The notes under the pieces: generated by a model
The model's database searches: none
What the model saw: the letters and a program-made list of their open reading frames with translations, nothing else
What the model was told of the DNA's origin: nothing
Made by a program: the position numbers and the translations under genes
Source: Clostridia bacterium
Lineage (GTDB): Bacteria > Bacillota > Clostridia > Christensenellales > Borkfalkiaceae
NCBI GenBank assembly: GCA_017407325.1
Contig: JAFQWV010000002.1
Coordinates: 1 to 36,420 of the forward strand
DNA: 36,420 nt
Direction: 5' to 3'
Shown here: positions 15,961-23,987 of the stretch, in pieces
Numbering within the stretch: position 1 is the stretch's first letter
Layout: each line of letters opens with the position of its first letter

Positions 15961-17005
15961 GGAAGTTCAGCCGATTTCTCGTGAGACTCAACTTCGCGTA
16001 GACGAGTTTGAAAAGAGTTATTGGCGAACGACTGGCAAGAAGATACTAAAGGATTGGCGACTTTACGTAATGTTAATTCCGCTAATTTTAGTATTCTTGT
16101 TTTGGCGTTATTTTCCAATGTACGAGCTTACGCAATCATTTAAACTTTACGATAACACTAAATCGTTATCTGAAATGAATTACGTAGGTCTATACTGGTT
16201 TGAACAATTGTTCTTTGGTTCGTATTCAGACCAGTTTTGGCCAGCATTTAGAAACACTTTCTTATTAAGTTTCTACGGATTGTTATTTGGTTTCCCAACG
16301 CCAATTCTTCTTGCGTTGTTCTTTAGCGAAATCAAATCCAACTTGGTTAGATCAATGTTCCAAATTTGTTCATATCTACCAAAGTTCGTATCAATGGTAG
16401 TTATCACGTCATTAATTCAACTTATGTTGCAAAAAGGTACTCAAAATGCTCCAGCGGGCGTATTAGCAAGAGCCCTTGCTGCAATAGGTTTAGTAACTGA
16501 TGAGGCTGCTAGAGAAGGTCTTATGTTTGGACCTCAATATTTCCGTTCTATTTATCAGGTATCTGGTGTATGGGCTGAAGCAGGCTACGGCTCAATCGTT
16601 TACTTTGCTGCAATTATTGGTATTTCACCAACTAGCTACGAAGCAGCAAGAATAGACGGTGCTTCGAAAATGCAACAAATAAAATCTGTAGTCTTACCAG
16701 GTATTTTATCAACTGTAGTTATTATGCTGATAACTCGTTTAGGCCATCTTATGACGGTAGGTTATGAAAAGGTATTGTTGTTAACTACGACGGTAGGTGG
16801 AGACTTGGGAACAGGTAACCAATCAACTGCAGAAGTAATATCTACGTGGGTATTCAAAATTGGTGGTATGCAGTCTGGTGGCGGTGGTGCGGCTAACCCA
16901 TCACTCGGCTCGGCAGCAGACATGGTTAACGCAGTAATTTCTATGTTGCTCGTTATTGGTGCGAATATGATTAGTAAGCGCGCATCTAATACTTCACTTT
17001 ACTAA
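15950..17005 (+). CDS. Sugar ABC transporter permease (LplB/YteP type)
   Basis: 351 aa, six or so membrane segments after a cytoplasmic N terminus (about 40 aa). The N-terminal LPLB-family stretch LYVMLIPLILVFLFWRYFP and the EAA loop YEAARIDGASKMQQ are diagnostic. This family includes YteP of the B. subtilis rhamnogalacturonan oligosaccharide importer. It forms the transmembrane channel with the next gene product. An insertion near the last loop (VGGDLGTG to SGGGGAANPS) is Gly-rich. AGGAGG ribosome binding site. Confidence 0.93.
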   Translation: MKTKEVQPISRETQLRVDEFEKSYWRTTGKKILKDWRLYVMLIPLILVFLFWRYFPMYELTQSFKLYDNTKSLSEMNYVGLYWFEQLFFGSYSDQFWPAFRNTFLLSFYGLLFGFPTPILLALFFSEIKSNLVRSMFQICSYLPKFVSMVVITSLIQLMLQKGTQNAPAGVLARALAAIGLVTDEAAREGLMFGPQYFRSIYQVSGVWAEAGYGSIVYFAAIIGISPTSYEAARIDGASKMQQIKSVVLPGILSTVVIMLITRLGHLMTVGYEKVLLLTTTVGGDLGTGNQSTAEVISTWVFKIGGMQSGGGGAANPSLGSAADMVNAVISMLLVIGANMISKRASNTSLY

Positions 17006-17020
17006 TAAGAGGGGGTAATT

Positions 17021-17998
17021 ATGGCTGAAATTAATAATCAAAATATAAAAGAAACCCCTAAAAAGGTTAAAAAGAACGGTAAAGTTCGTTTAGAAACGAG
17101 CGAATTAATATTTAAAATTATTTCTTACGCATTTTGCGCAATTTTTGCGATAATGTGTATATATCCGTTTATTTACGCAATCAGTGCGGCATTATCTTCT
17201 CGTGATGCTTATTATAGTGGTCAGGTTGTTTTACTTCCTCTTATCGGAACATTAAACGACGGTTACACTTTAGGCTTAGAATGGGGTGCATTTAAAGAAG
17301 TTTTCTTTGATGCAGGCTTCTGGGTAAGCTACGCTAACACGTTATTCATCACGTTCTATGGTACGGTTTGGTCGCTTGGCGTTTCAATTTTCGGTGGCTA
17401 TGCGCTTTCTAAAAAGCGTTTACCGTTCAGAACGGGCTTAAACTTCTATCTTTTATTTACAATGTGGTTCAACGCAGGTTTAATACCACAATACTTAAAC
17501 TACTTAAACACTCAAGAAGTGTTCGGTGCAGTTGGCATTACCGACAACCGTTGGATGGTAGTTATTGCAATGGGTATGAACGCATTCAACGTAATTCTTC
17601 TTCGTAACGCATTTGAAAGTGTTCCAAAGGAAATTGAAGAAGCGGCAATAGTGGACGGCGCAAGTGAGTTTAGTCTTTTATGGAACGTATACGTTCCTAT
17701 GTCAAAATCGTCAATTGCAACAGTTGGACTTTTCTACGGTATCAGCCGTTGGAACGGTTTCTTCTGGGCAAACATGATGATGACTCAAGACGAACAGCCT
17801 TTACAAGTTTACATACGTGACACTTTAAAGAAAGTTATGGAAGAGCAAGGCAATACGTCCGATGCAATTCCAGCCTACGCTACGGAATCGATGGTATACG
17901 CAATGATCGTTTGTGCGATTATTCCAATTATTATTATTTATCCGTATATCCAAAGATATTTCGCAACCGGTGTAAACGTCGGTGGCGTTAAAGAATAA
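17021..17998 (+). CDS. Sugar ABC transporter permease (YtcP/LplC type)
   Basis: 325 aa, GAGGGGG ribosome binding site, 15 bp after the partner permease. Six predicted membrane segments follow a Lys-rich N terminus. The EAA loop reads EEAAIVDGASEFSLLW, and the pattern YPFIYAISAALSSRDAY is typical of YtcP/LplC. It pairs with the upstream permease and the downstream lipoprotein as a CUT1-type oligosaccharide importer; uptake of pectin oligomers is inferred from context. Confidence 0.93.
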   Translation: MAEINNQNIKETPKKVKKNGKVRLETSELIFKIISYAFCAIFAIMCIYPFIYAISAALSSRDAYYSGQVVLLPLIGTLNDGYTLGLEWGAFKEVFFDAGFWVSYANTLFITFYGTVWSLGVSIFGGYALSKKRLPFRTGLNFYLLFTMWFNAGLIPQYLNYLNTQEVFGAVGITDNRWMVVIAMGMNAFNVILLRNAFESVPKEIEEAAIVDGASEFSLLWNVYVPMSKSSIATVGLFYGISRWNGFFWANMMMTQDEQPLQVYIRDTLKKVMEEQGNTSDAIPAYATESMVYAMIVCAIIPIIIIYPYIQRYFATGVNVGGVKE

Positions 17999-18023
17999 TA
18001 GAAAATAAAATAAGGAGAACATA

Positions 18024-20225
18024 ATGAAAAAAGGTAAAATTTTAGCAGCGGTTTTGGCTACAACCCTTTCAGTTGCTATGTTGGCAGGTTGTGGAAAAAA
18101 TCCCTCAAATTCAACAAGCAAGCAAACTGCTATTGACTTAACGGGTGTAAACGGCGATAACTCTACCGTTTCAATGTCTGTTTTATACAATGGTCAATCA
18201 ACGATGATGAGATTTGACTCTACTTACGTTCCTTACGTTTCTTTGAACGGAACTAACTACGGTCAAAAACATTGGAAACCAGCGTGGGACGAGCTTCAAT
18301 CAAGATTAAAGTTTACAATTAATGATATAACTCCTGAAAAAGCATCAAGCGTAAGCAATGCGTTTGAACTTTTACAAGCAAACAAGTTTAACGGAGTTAA
18401 TATTATTTCAGGTCCTGTATCTGGGATCGTTGATGAAGGAACAAAAAATGGTACTTTTATTGATTTAACTTTATATAAAGATCAATTACCAAATTTCTTT
18501 AACTTCATAGAAAACAATGAAATCGTTAAGAAATCTATTACTTCTTCCAACGGGGAAATCTTCTATGCACCTTACTTTGACGGATTTGACGATATTGAAA
18601 CGATGTTTATTTGTCGCGTTGACTGGGTAGAAAAACTTCTTGACGACGATGCTAAATATGGCACTATCAATTACGATACGTTCATCAACCTTGATACAAA
18701 ATACCAAGGCTACTACGATTCAATGAACACTAAGTTTACTGCAATGAAGACTGCAACGACTACTCAAGAAGTAAGCGTTTCTTACACTAGCGGTAACGGT
18801 ATCATTGCTATCCAAAACGCTCTTGCAACTAAGAACGGTCAAACTTTAACTGAAGCGTTAAAGTCATACATCAAGACTAACTACGTTGACAAGGGATATA
18901 TCTCTAAACCAAGTGAACTTTTCTGCGGACAAAATGCTTGCTACAACGCTGACGAACTTATTGCTTTATGGCGTTGTGTAAAGGCTAACCCAAGCTTACT
19001 TACGGGCAAGGCTCAAGCAGCTTGTACAGATAAAGACGGCGAATCTGTAATTATTCCTTTCTATCCACGTGCTAAAACTTGTGACCGTGCTAACCAAGTA
19101 TTACAGCTTGCTCAACTTTGGGGTGTTCGTGGTTACGAATCAAGAAACGGATATTTCTACTTTGATGAAAACGGCAATCTTGCTGACGGCAGAGTATCTG
19201 AAGATATGATGGAAGCTCTTGTATTCTTGAATCAACTTTATGCTGAAGGTTTAATTTGTAAAGATTACATCACTGGTTTATCTTCAGGAACTGAAGAATA
19301 CAGAGATACTTTTAACAAACAAAACCTTGGTTTCATGACTTACGACTATAACCAAACTACTACTATCTACAACGAAACTATTAACGACCCACAAACTCCT
19401 TACAGAAACTTAAGCCCAATCTTATTCCCTGTTGCTGACTGGGATAACAAGGCTACTGCTGTAAGTGGTGCTACAGGTAAATATAACGTAACTACTAACG
19501 ACTTATATCAATATACTGAAAGCTGGCGTTCTGTTAAGAGTGAAGGCTGGGCTATTACTGCTGCAACTGCAAGCAATCCAGAAGTATTAAAGAAGGCTTT
19601 AGAAGTATTTGACTATACTTACTCAACTGAAGGTCAAATTCTTATGACTTATGGCCCTGACGAATGGATTGAACACGATGCTCAAGGTAATATCGTTTAT
19701 ATCGATTACTACGGTCGTCAAGTACCGAAGATCAGTCAAGCGGCATTAGCTGAATTGAAAAATCCTAAATTAGGTAAGGGTAACTATACTAACTATTATC
19801 GTTATTACGTTGGTTCAACTCTTCCAATTGGTTTCGTAAAAGAACAAGGTATGGAATATCAGGCAGCGGACGAGAAAGGGTTAGTTGGTTTACAATATAT
19901 TGGAAATGCAGTAGTTAAAGGGGTATTAAAGCACGCAACTGTTACAAAGAACACTGAAAAAGTTCAAAATTCATTAGTTCCAACAACATTTGCTTTAAAC
20001 GATCTACAAACTCAAAGCGTAAACAACAACTGTGCAACGTTAGGTAAAAAATTCTCTAACACAGCGGCTGGTGGTGAAAACGTATTCCATAATTACGTTG
20101 TAAATGGCTTTAATGCAAGCGGTAAGACATTAACTAAAGAGCAACTTCTTGACCAAATAAACAAAGATTGGAATCTTGAATTATATTTGAGTATCCACCA
20201 AGAAGCATACGAAGAAATGTATTAA
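18024..20225 (+). CDS. Extracellular solute-binding lipoprotein of sugar ABC transporter (LplA/YtcQ type)
   Basis: 733 aa. The signal peptide ends in lipobox LAGC with lipidated Cys23, followed by a short Ser/Thr/Asn linker. The fold is recognisable as the long LplA/YtcQ family 1 type by context and segments such as LWGVRGYESRNGYFY and YSTEGQILMTYGPD. At 733 residues it is longer than the usual 500-560; extra sequence (about 230-330 and the C-terminal 120) is the likely cause. It would capture oligogalacturonides at the outer membrane face and deliver them to the permease pair. Strong AGGAG ribosome binding site, and a hairpin follows the stop. Codon choice suggests high expression. Confidence 0.88.
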   Translation: MKKGKILAAVLATTLSVAMLAGCGKNPSNSTSKQTAIDLTGVNGDNSTVSMSVLYNGQSTMMRFDSTYVPYVSLNGTNYGQKHWKPAWDELQSRLKFTINDITPEKASSVSNAFELLQANKFNGVNIISGPVSGIVDEGTKNGTFIDLTLYKDQLPNFFNFIENNEIVKKSITSSNGEIFYAPYFDGFDDIETMFICRVDWVEKLLDDDAKYGTINYDTFINLDTKYQGYYDSMNTKFTAMKTATTTQEVSVSYTSGNGIIAIQNALATKNGQTLTEALKSYIKTNYVDKGYISKPSELFCGQNACYNADELIALWRCVKANPSLLTGKAQAACTDKDGESVIIPFYPRAKTCDRANQVLQLAQLWGVRGYESRNGYFYFDENGNLADGRVSEDMMEALVFLNQLYAEGLICKDYITGLSSGTEEYRDTFNKQNLGFMTYDYNQTTTIYNETINDPQTPYRNLSPILFPVADWDNKATAVSGATGKYNVTTNDLYQYTESWRSVKSEGWAITAATASNPEVLKKALEVFDYTYSTEGQILMTYGPDEWIEHDAQGNIVYIDYYGRQVPKISQAALAELKNPKLGKGNYTNYYRYYVGSTLPIGFVKEQGMEYQAADEKGLVGLQYIGNAVVKGVLKHATVTKNTEKVQNSLVPTTFALNDLQTQSVNNNCATLGKKFSNTAAGGENVFHNYVVNGFNASGKTLTKEQLLDQINKDWNLELYLSIHQEAYEEMY

Positions 20226-20235
20226 TAAAAATTTG

Positions 20236-20266
20236 TCGTAGGGAGGAGAAAAACTCTTTCCTACGA
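20236..20266 (+). promoter_or_regulatory. Intercistronic hairpin after the solute-binding protein gene
   Basis: Arms TCGTAGG/CCTACGA (extended to 9 bp with a G-U pair) enclose a 13-base loop that contains a GGAGGAG-like stretch. There is no T-run after it, so it is more likely an mRNA-stabilising or processing element than a terminator. Such elements often raise the level of binding-protein mRNA relative to downstream genes. Confidence 0.5.
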
Positions 20267-20290
20267 TAGAAAAATAAAAGGTAAACAAAA

Positions 20291-20920
20291 ATGAAAATTA
20301 CCCAAATGAAATTTCAAAAAATTGCTGTAAAAGGCGCTTTTATATTTGCCGCAATAGCCGTTTTCTATTCTTTAATATTTGCATCACAATTATATGGCTT
20401 TGTCAATATAACTAGTTCGTTAGGTGTTCAAGGCAATATCTTGTTTAAAGAAGTGCAACCGTTCAACAGAGCGTTATTTAATCTTACGGTAGTGTACCTA
20501 ATCGCATCTATTTTGTTATTAGTATTTTTCTGTCCAACGCGAAGAATTTATTACGTATCAAACTATATCGTAACGGGTGTCGTTGCTGTGTTAGGTGTTG
20601 CGCTAAGTGTATATGCTTTATTAAATATATTCACATACATGTCAACTTTTACTTCAATAGACTTTGTTGCTTTAAACGAATATTTAACAAAAAGAAACTT
20701 AAATGAAATGACGAGTTTTCCTTGGTCGTTTATAATAGGTATAATTGTATTTGCAGGTGTTATTATATTTAACGCTTTAATGGTGGTGAACGCAATTTGG
20801 AAAAGTAAAGTAATTAAGACAGAACGCAAAGAATTTGCTGAAATCGACGCGGAAATTTACGCTAAGTGGGAAGCACAAGAAAGAGAACTCGACAAGGAGG
20901 CTAATAAGTATGAGAGCTGA
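20291..20920 (+). CDS. Uncharacterised four-helix membrane protein with charged C-terminal tail
   Basis: 209 aa with about four hydrophobic segments (near 15-35, 65-82, 90-112, 145-168) and a highly charged C-terminal tail of about 35 residues rich in Glu, Lys and Ala, likely helical. I do not recognise a family. It lies 65 bp after the solute-binding protein and overlaps the next gene by 11 bp, within a run of co-directional genes between transporter parts. A role in assembly or regulation of the importer is possible but not shown. Confidence 0.65.
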   Translation: MKITQMKFQKIAVKGAFIFAAIAVFYSLIFASQLYGFVNITSSLGVQGNILFKEVQPFNRALFNLTVVYLIASILLLVFFCPTRRIYYVSNYIVTGVVAVLGVALSVYALLNIFTYMSTFTSIDFVALNEYLTKRNLNEMTSFPWSFIIGIIVFAGVIIFNALMVVNAIWKSKVIKTERKEFAEIDAEIYAKWEAQERELDKEANKYES

Positions 20921-21356
20921 ACTTATGAGATATAGAAACGACACTTTATCTTACTTATTAACTTTAGCAGGACTTGCACTTGATGCATGCTTTTTGATGT
21001 TTTTATACTCTTCTCCAAACGTTAGATGTGAAGATATGTATGGCAAGATTGTTGGTCTAGATATATTCTTTAATATAATTTTTCTATTAATTGCATTTTT
21101 AACGGCTGAAAAAGTAAAAACATATTCTTTAAATTGGTGTTGGTCATGTCTTGTGTTAGGTTTATTACAATTACCAAGAATACTTTTACCAATTTCACTT
21201 TTCGGAGCAAAACAATTAACTGTTGGTAAACTTATATTCTTATTAGTATGTTTAATAGGTTCTTGCGCGTGTTTGGTTTGCGCGTGTGTGTTCAGTTATT
21301 TAAAATCACACAAGCTTGATAAGCATCTAAAAGAAATTAGTAATAAAGGTGAGTAA
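20910..21356 (+). CDS. Uncharacterised small membrane protein
   Basis: 148 aa from the ATG at 20910, with AAGGAGG nine bases upstream; a longer frame opening at 20835 overlaps the previous gene heavily and is rejected. About four hydrophobic segments (LTLAGLALDACFLMFLY, FFNIIFLLIAFL, the region around LVLGLLQLPRILL, and LLVCLIGSCACLVCACVF, rich in Cys) alternate with short loops. No family recognised. The gene overlaps its upstream neighbour by 11 bp and ends 2 bases before the second ATPase, so it belongs to the same transcript. Confidence 0.65.
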   Translation: MRAELMRYRNDTLSYLLTLAGLALDACFLMFLYSSPNVRCEDMYGKIVGLDIFFNIIFLLIAFLTAEKVKTYSLNWCWSCLVLGLLQLPRILLPISLFGAKQLTVGKLIFLLVCLIGSCACLVCACVFSYLKSHKLDKHLKEISNKGE

Positions 21357-21358
21357 TT

Positions 21359-22423
21359 ATGGCAGGACTATCACTAAAAAATATTAATAAAATCTACGAT
21401 AATAACGTTCAAGCCGTATTTGATTGCAACGTTGAGATTGACGACGGCGAATTCGTCGTATTGGTCGGTCCATCTGGTTGCGGTAAGTCAACCACTTTAA
21501 GAATGATTGCAGGTCTTGAAGATATAACTTCTGGTCAACTTATTATCGGCGACAAGGATATGACTCAAGTTGCGCCAAAAGATCGTGATATAGCAATGGT
21601 TTTCCAAAACTATGCACTTTACGCGCACCTTACCGTTTATCATAACATGGCTTTTAGCCTTGTTCTTCGTCACGAAAAACCTGAGGTTATTCACGAAAAA
21701 GTTATGTACGCTGCTCGTGTGCTTGAACTTGAATCTCAACTGAACAAAAAGCCTAAAGAACTTTCAGGTGGTCAACGTCAACGTGTTGCGGTAGGTAGAG
21801 CAATCGTTCGTGATCCTAAAGTATTCTTATTTGACGAACCGCTTTCAAACTTAGACGCAAAACTTCGTAGTTCAATGCGTAGAGAGTTAAAACTTTTACA
21901 TATGCAACTTGGAACTACTATCGTTTACGTTACACACGACCAAACTGAAGCTTTAACCTTAGCAGACAAAATCGTTTGTATGAGTGACGGTAGAATTCAA
22001 CAAATTGGTAAGCCTATCGAACTATACGATAATCCAAACAATTTGTTCGTTGCAAGCTTTATAGGTCTTCCACCAATGAACTTCTTTGACGTAAAAGTTG
22101 ATGGGGACAAACTTGTGTCTAACGATTTAGAATATAAGTTAAACGATGCAGAAAAGACGCTTCTTGCGAACTATCAAGGTAAAGACATCGTTTTAGGCGT
22201 TCGTCCTGAAGACGTCAATATTGGCGACGAGTTTAAGTTTAAGGTTTTAATTAATGAAAACCTTGGTATGAATACACTCGTTCACGGTTATATCGGTAAA
22301 AAGAAAGTCGTATCTAAAATTAACGAGTGGTGCGAATACAAACTCGGCGATGAAATAAGTGTTACTTTCGACAGAAATAAAGTGCATTTCTTTGATAAAG
22401 AAACTACTAATGCAATAAGATAG
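21359..22423 (+). CDS. Carbohydrate ABC transporter ATPase (MsmX/UgpC type), copy 2
   Basis: 354 aa. Walker A GPSGCGKST, signature LSGGQRQRV, Walker B VFLFDE and THDQTEA are intact, with a C-terminal OB-fold region ending HFFDKETTNAIR. It closely resembles the ATPase at 12878 over the N-terminal domain but differs in the C-terminal domain. Two such ATPases in one sugar locus is uncommon, because MsmX-type subunits are usually shared. Being embedded among the small membrane proteins (20291-23916), it may energise them rather than, or as well as, the canonical permease pair. Confidence 0.92.
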   Translation: MAGLSLKNINKIYDNNVQAVFDCNVEIDDGEFVVLVGPSGCGKSTTLRMIAGLEDITSGQLIIGDKDMTQVAPKDRDIAMVFQNYALYAHLTVYHNMAFSLVLRHEKPEVIHEKVMYAARVLELESQLNKKPKELSGGQRQRVAVGRAIVRDPKVFLFDEPLSNLDAKLRSSMRRELKLLHMQLGTTIVYVTHDQTEALTLADKIVCMSDGRIQQIGKPIELYDNPNNLFVASFIGLPPMNFFDVKVDGDKLVSNDLEYKLNDAEKTLLANYQGKDIVLGVRPEDVNIGDEFKFKVLINENLGMNTLVHGYIGKKKVVSKINEWCEYKLGDEISVTFDRNKVHFFDKETTNAIR

Positions 22424-22436
22424 GGGGTGTTTTAGG

Positions 22437-23276
22437 TTGAAAGAATTTTTTAGAAAAAAACTAGTCGGCTTAAAAAGAAGCCCACAACTAATCGCGATTT
22501 TACTAACAATGGTGTGTTGTTGTATTTATACTTTTGCATTAAGTAGTTATTCGACGGCGTCACAAGCACTCTATCAAGAATCAGTTATTGAAATGATAAA
22601 TAAGAACTTCATATTGTTTAATGATTTAGGTTTAACGTCTGAAAGAGTTAGTTTTGAAGTTTTTGCTTTATTTAGAAACCCTGCTATTTACATGTTTATT
22701 GAAACTTTATTTTCGATTTTGCTTGTAGTTTCTTTCCTATCGGTTTATAAAAAGGGCAAGAGAAGCAATTTTATGTTTTCGATTGTTTTGATAATGATAG
22801 TTGTAATGATAGCGTGTAACGTTTTGTATTATTTGTCAATTAACTATTACACTGAAAATTTTGATGAAATTTTAAAATCTGCAGGTTATGATTTTAACGT
22901 ATCAAAAAACAGCATCGAACAAATGGTTTCCAGTGGGACTGTAAGTGTTGACGATTTTAGTTACAGAGAATTATTAGAAACTGTAAAAGAAAGTGATTTT
23001 GCAAATAAGACAAATACCGAACTCTATTCAATAATGCTTGGTGAGCTTAAGTTTGCAAGCACGTACAACGTAGAGTTAACTGCTGCTAGACAAAGCGCTT
23101 TACAAAACACATTAATTCACACAATCTTCTTAGTTATAACTCTAGTAGTTATACTATTGACTCCTGTAATTTCTAAGTTGCTCAATAAAATCAACACTTC
23201 AGTTGATGACGAGTACGATAGACTTATGGAACAAAAGTCAGACGAAGAACTTATGATTGAACTTGAAGATGAGTAA
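22437..23276 (+). CDS. Uncharacterised membrane protein following the second ATPase
   Basis: 279 aa from a TTG start (22437), with AGGGGG nine bases before it. About four hydrophobic segments occur: two in the first 110 residues (LIAILLTMVCCCIYTFAL and LFSILLVVSFLSV), one near 115-140, and one near 235-255. A soluble, predicted extracytoplasmic loop of about 90 residues (near 140-230) lies before the last segment, and the tail is acidic. I do not recognise a family. The pair-of-helices, outside loop, helix layout is that of a possible transporter partner or sensor. Confidence 0.6.
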   Translation: MKEFFRKKLVGLKRSPQLIAILLTMVCCCIYTFALSSYSTASQALYQESVIEMINKNFILFNDLGLTSERVSFEVFALFRNPAIYMFIETLFSILLVVSFLSVYKKGKRSNFMFSIVLIMIVVMIACNVLYYLSINYYTENFDEILKSAGYDFNVSKNSIEQMVSSGTVSVDDFSYRELLETVKESDFANKTNTELYSIMLGELKFASTYNVELTAARQSALQNTLIHTIFLVITLVVILLTPVISKLLNKINTSVDDEYDRLMEQKSDEELMIELEDE

Positions 23277-23916
23277 AAAAAATGATGAAAAAGGTTGGGT
23301 AAACGTTGACGAAGAAAAAAAGACCGGCTCGGGTGAGCGGTCTACGTTTGAAGTCAACGGCGAGAAATATACACCGTATGCCGTAAGTAAAACTTATCGT
23401 TTTCCGGTGTGGCTAAAGGCTGGTGTTGCGAAATGGTGGTTTCCGGGAATGGTGTTCTATTTCATCTTTTTCGGAATAGGGGCTATCGTCAATCAAGACT
23501 TACTTGCATTAGTTTTAGGCTTAGCTGTAGGTTTAGTTACTGACATTTTCCTAAATCACTATTTTAGAGATTTCTCCTCCACTAACCACGATTACAGAAA
23601 ATTTATAATATTCGGCAGAAAAAGAAGCTTTTTCACGCTACCTGTAAACTTGGTAGTGTACGTTGTTTTAAGTTTTTTATCTGCGTTTATGATTAACGTT
23701 GTTATTCATTTATTAAAAGTGGCAAATCCTGACGAATTTATGTTCGCGTTAGGTGGCTTGCTTTACGCAACGTTCATGCTCGCTTTCGACTTGATTATCG
23801 TTTTTATAAGAAATATGATAACAAAACTTGTGCTTAAGATAAAAGCGAAAAAATCAAAAGACGTTGAGAGTGTGGAAATTTTAGAAGAAAATTCTTCTGA
23901 AACAGAAAATAATTAA
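23269..23916 (+). CDS. Uncharacterised membrane protein with cytoplasmic N terminus
   Basis: 215 aa from the ATG at 23269, which overlaps the preceding stop (ATGAGTAA arrangement); a TTG at 23257 would add four residues. A hydrophilic N terminus of about 50 residues precedes WLKAGVAKWWFPGMVFYFIF and about four hydrophobic segments, and the tail is charged (Lys then Glu-rich). No known family recognised. Last gene of the transporter run, followed by an intrinsic terminator. Confidence 0.62.
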   Translation: MSKKNDEKGWVNVDEEKKTGSGERSTFEVNGEKYTPYAVSKTYRFPVWLKAGVAKWWFPGMVFYFIFFGIGAIVNQDLLALVLGLAVGLVTDIFLNHYFRDFSSTNHDYRKFIIFGRKRSFFTLPVNLVVYVVLSFLSAFMINVVIHLLKVANPDEFMFALGGLLYATFMLAFDLIIVFIRNMITKLVLKIKAKKSKDVESVEILEENSSETENN

Positions 23917-23927
23917 ACAAAGAAAGG

Positions 23928-23970
23928 AGTTATAGTTAATTTTATAATTTTTCTATAACTTCTTTTTTTA
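23928..23970 (+). terminator. Terminator or attenuator between transporter run and GH28 gene
   Basis: Arms AGTTATAG/CTATAACT (23928-23935/23953-23960) with a 17-base loop are followed by TCTTTTTTT. There is no clear sigma-A promoter between it and the GH28 start at 23988, so the two downstream genes may depend on read-through. Confidence 0.7.
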
Positions 23971-23987
23971 AAAATTAAAGGGGTACT

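Noticed and set aside
17825-18190. 121-codon minus-strand frame across the permease/binding-protein junction
   Set aside because: It is antisense to two well-supported genes and has no ribosome binding site or recognisable content.
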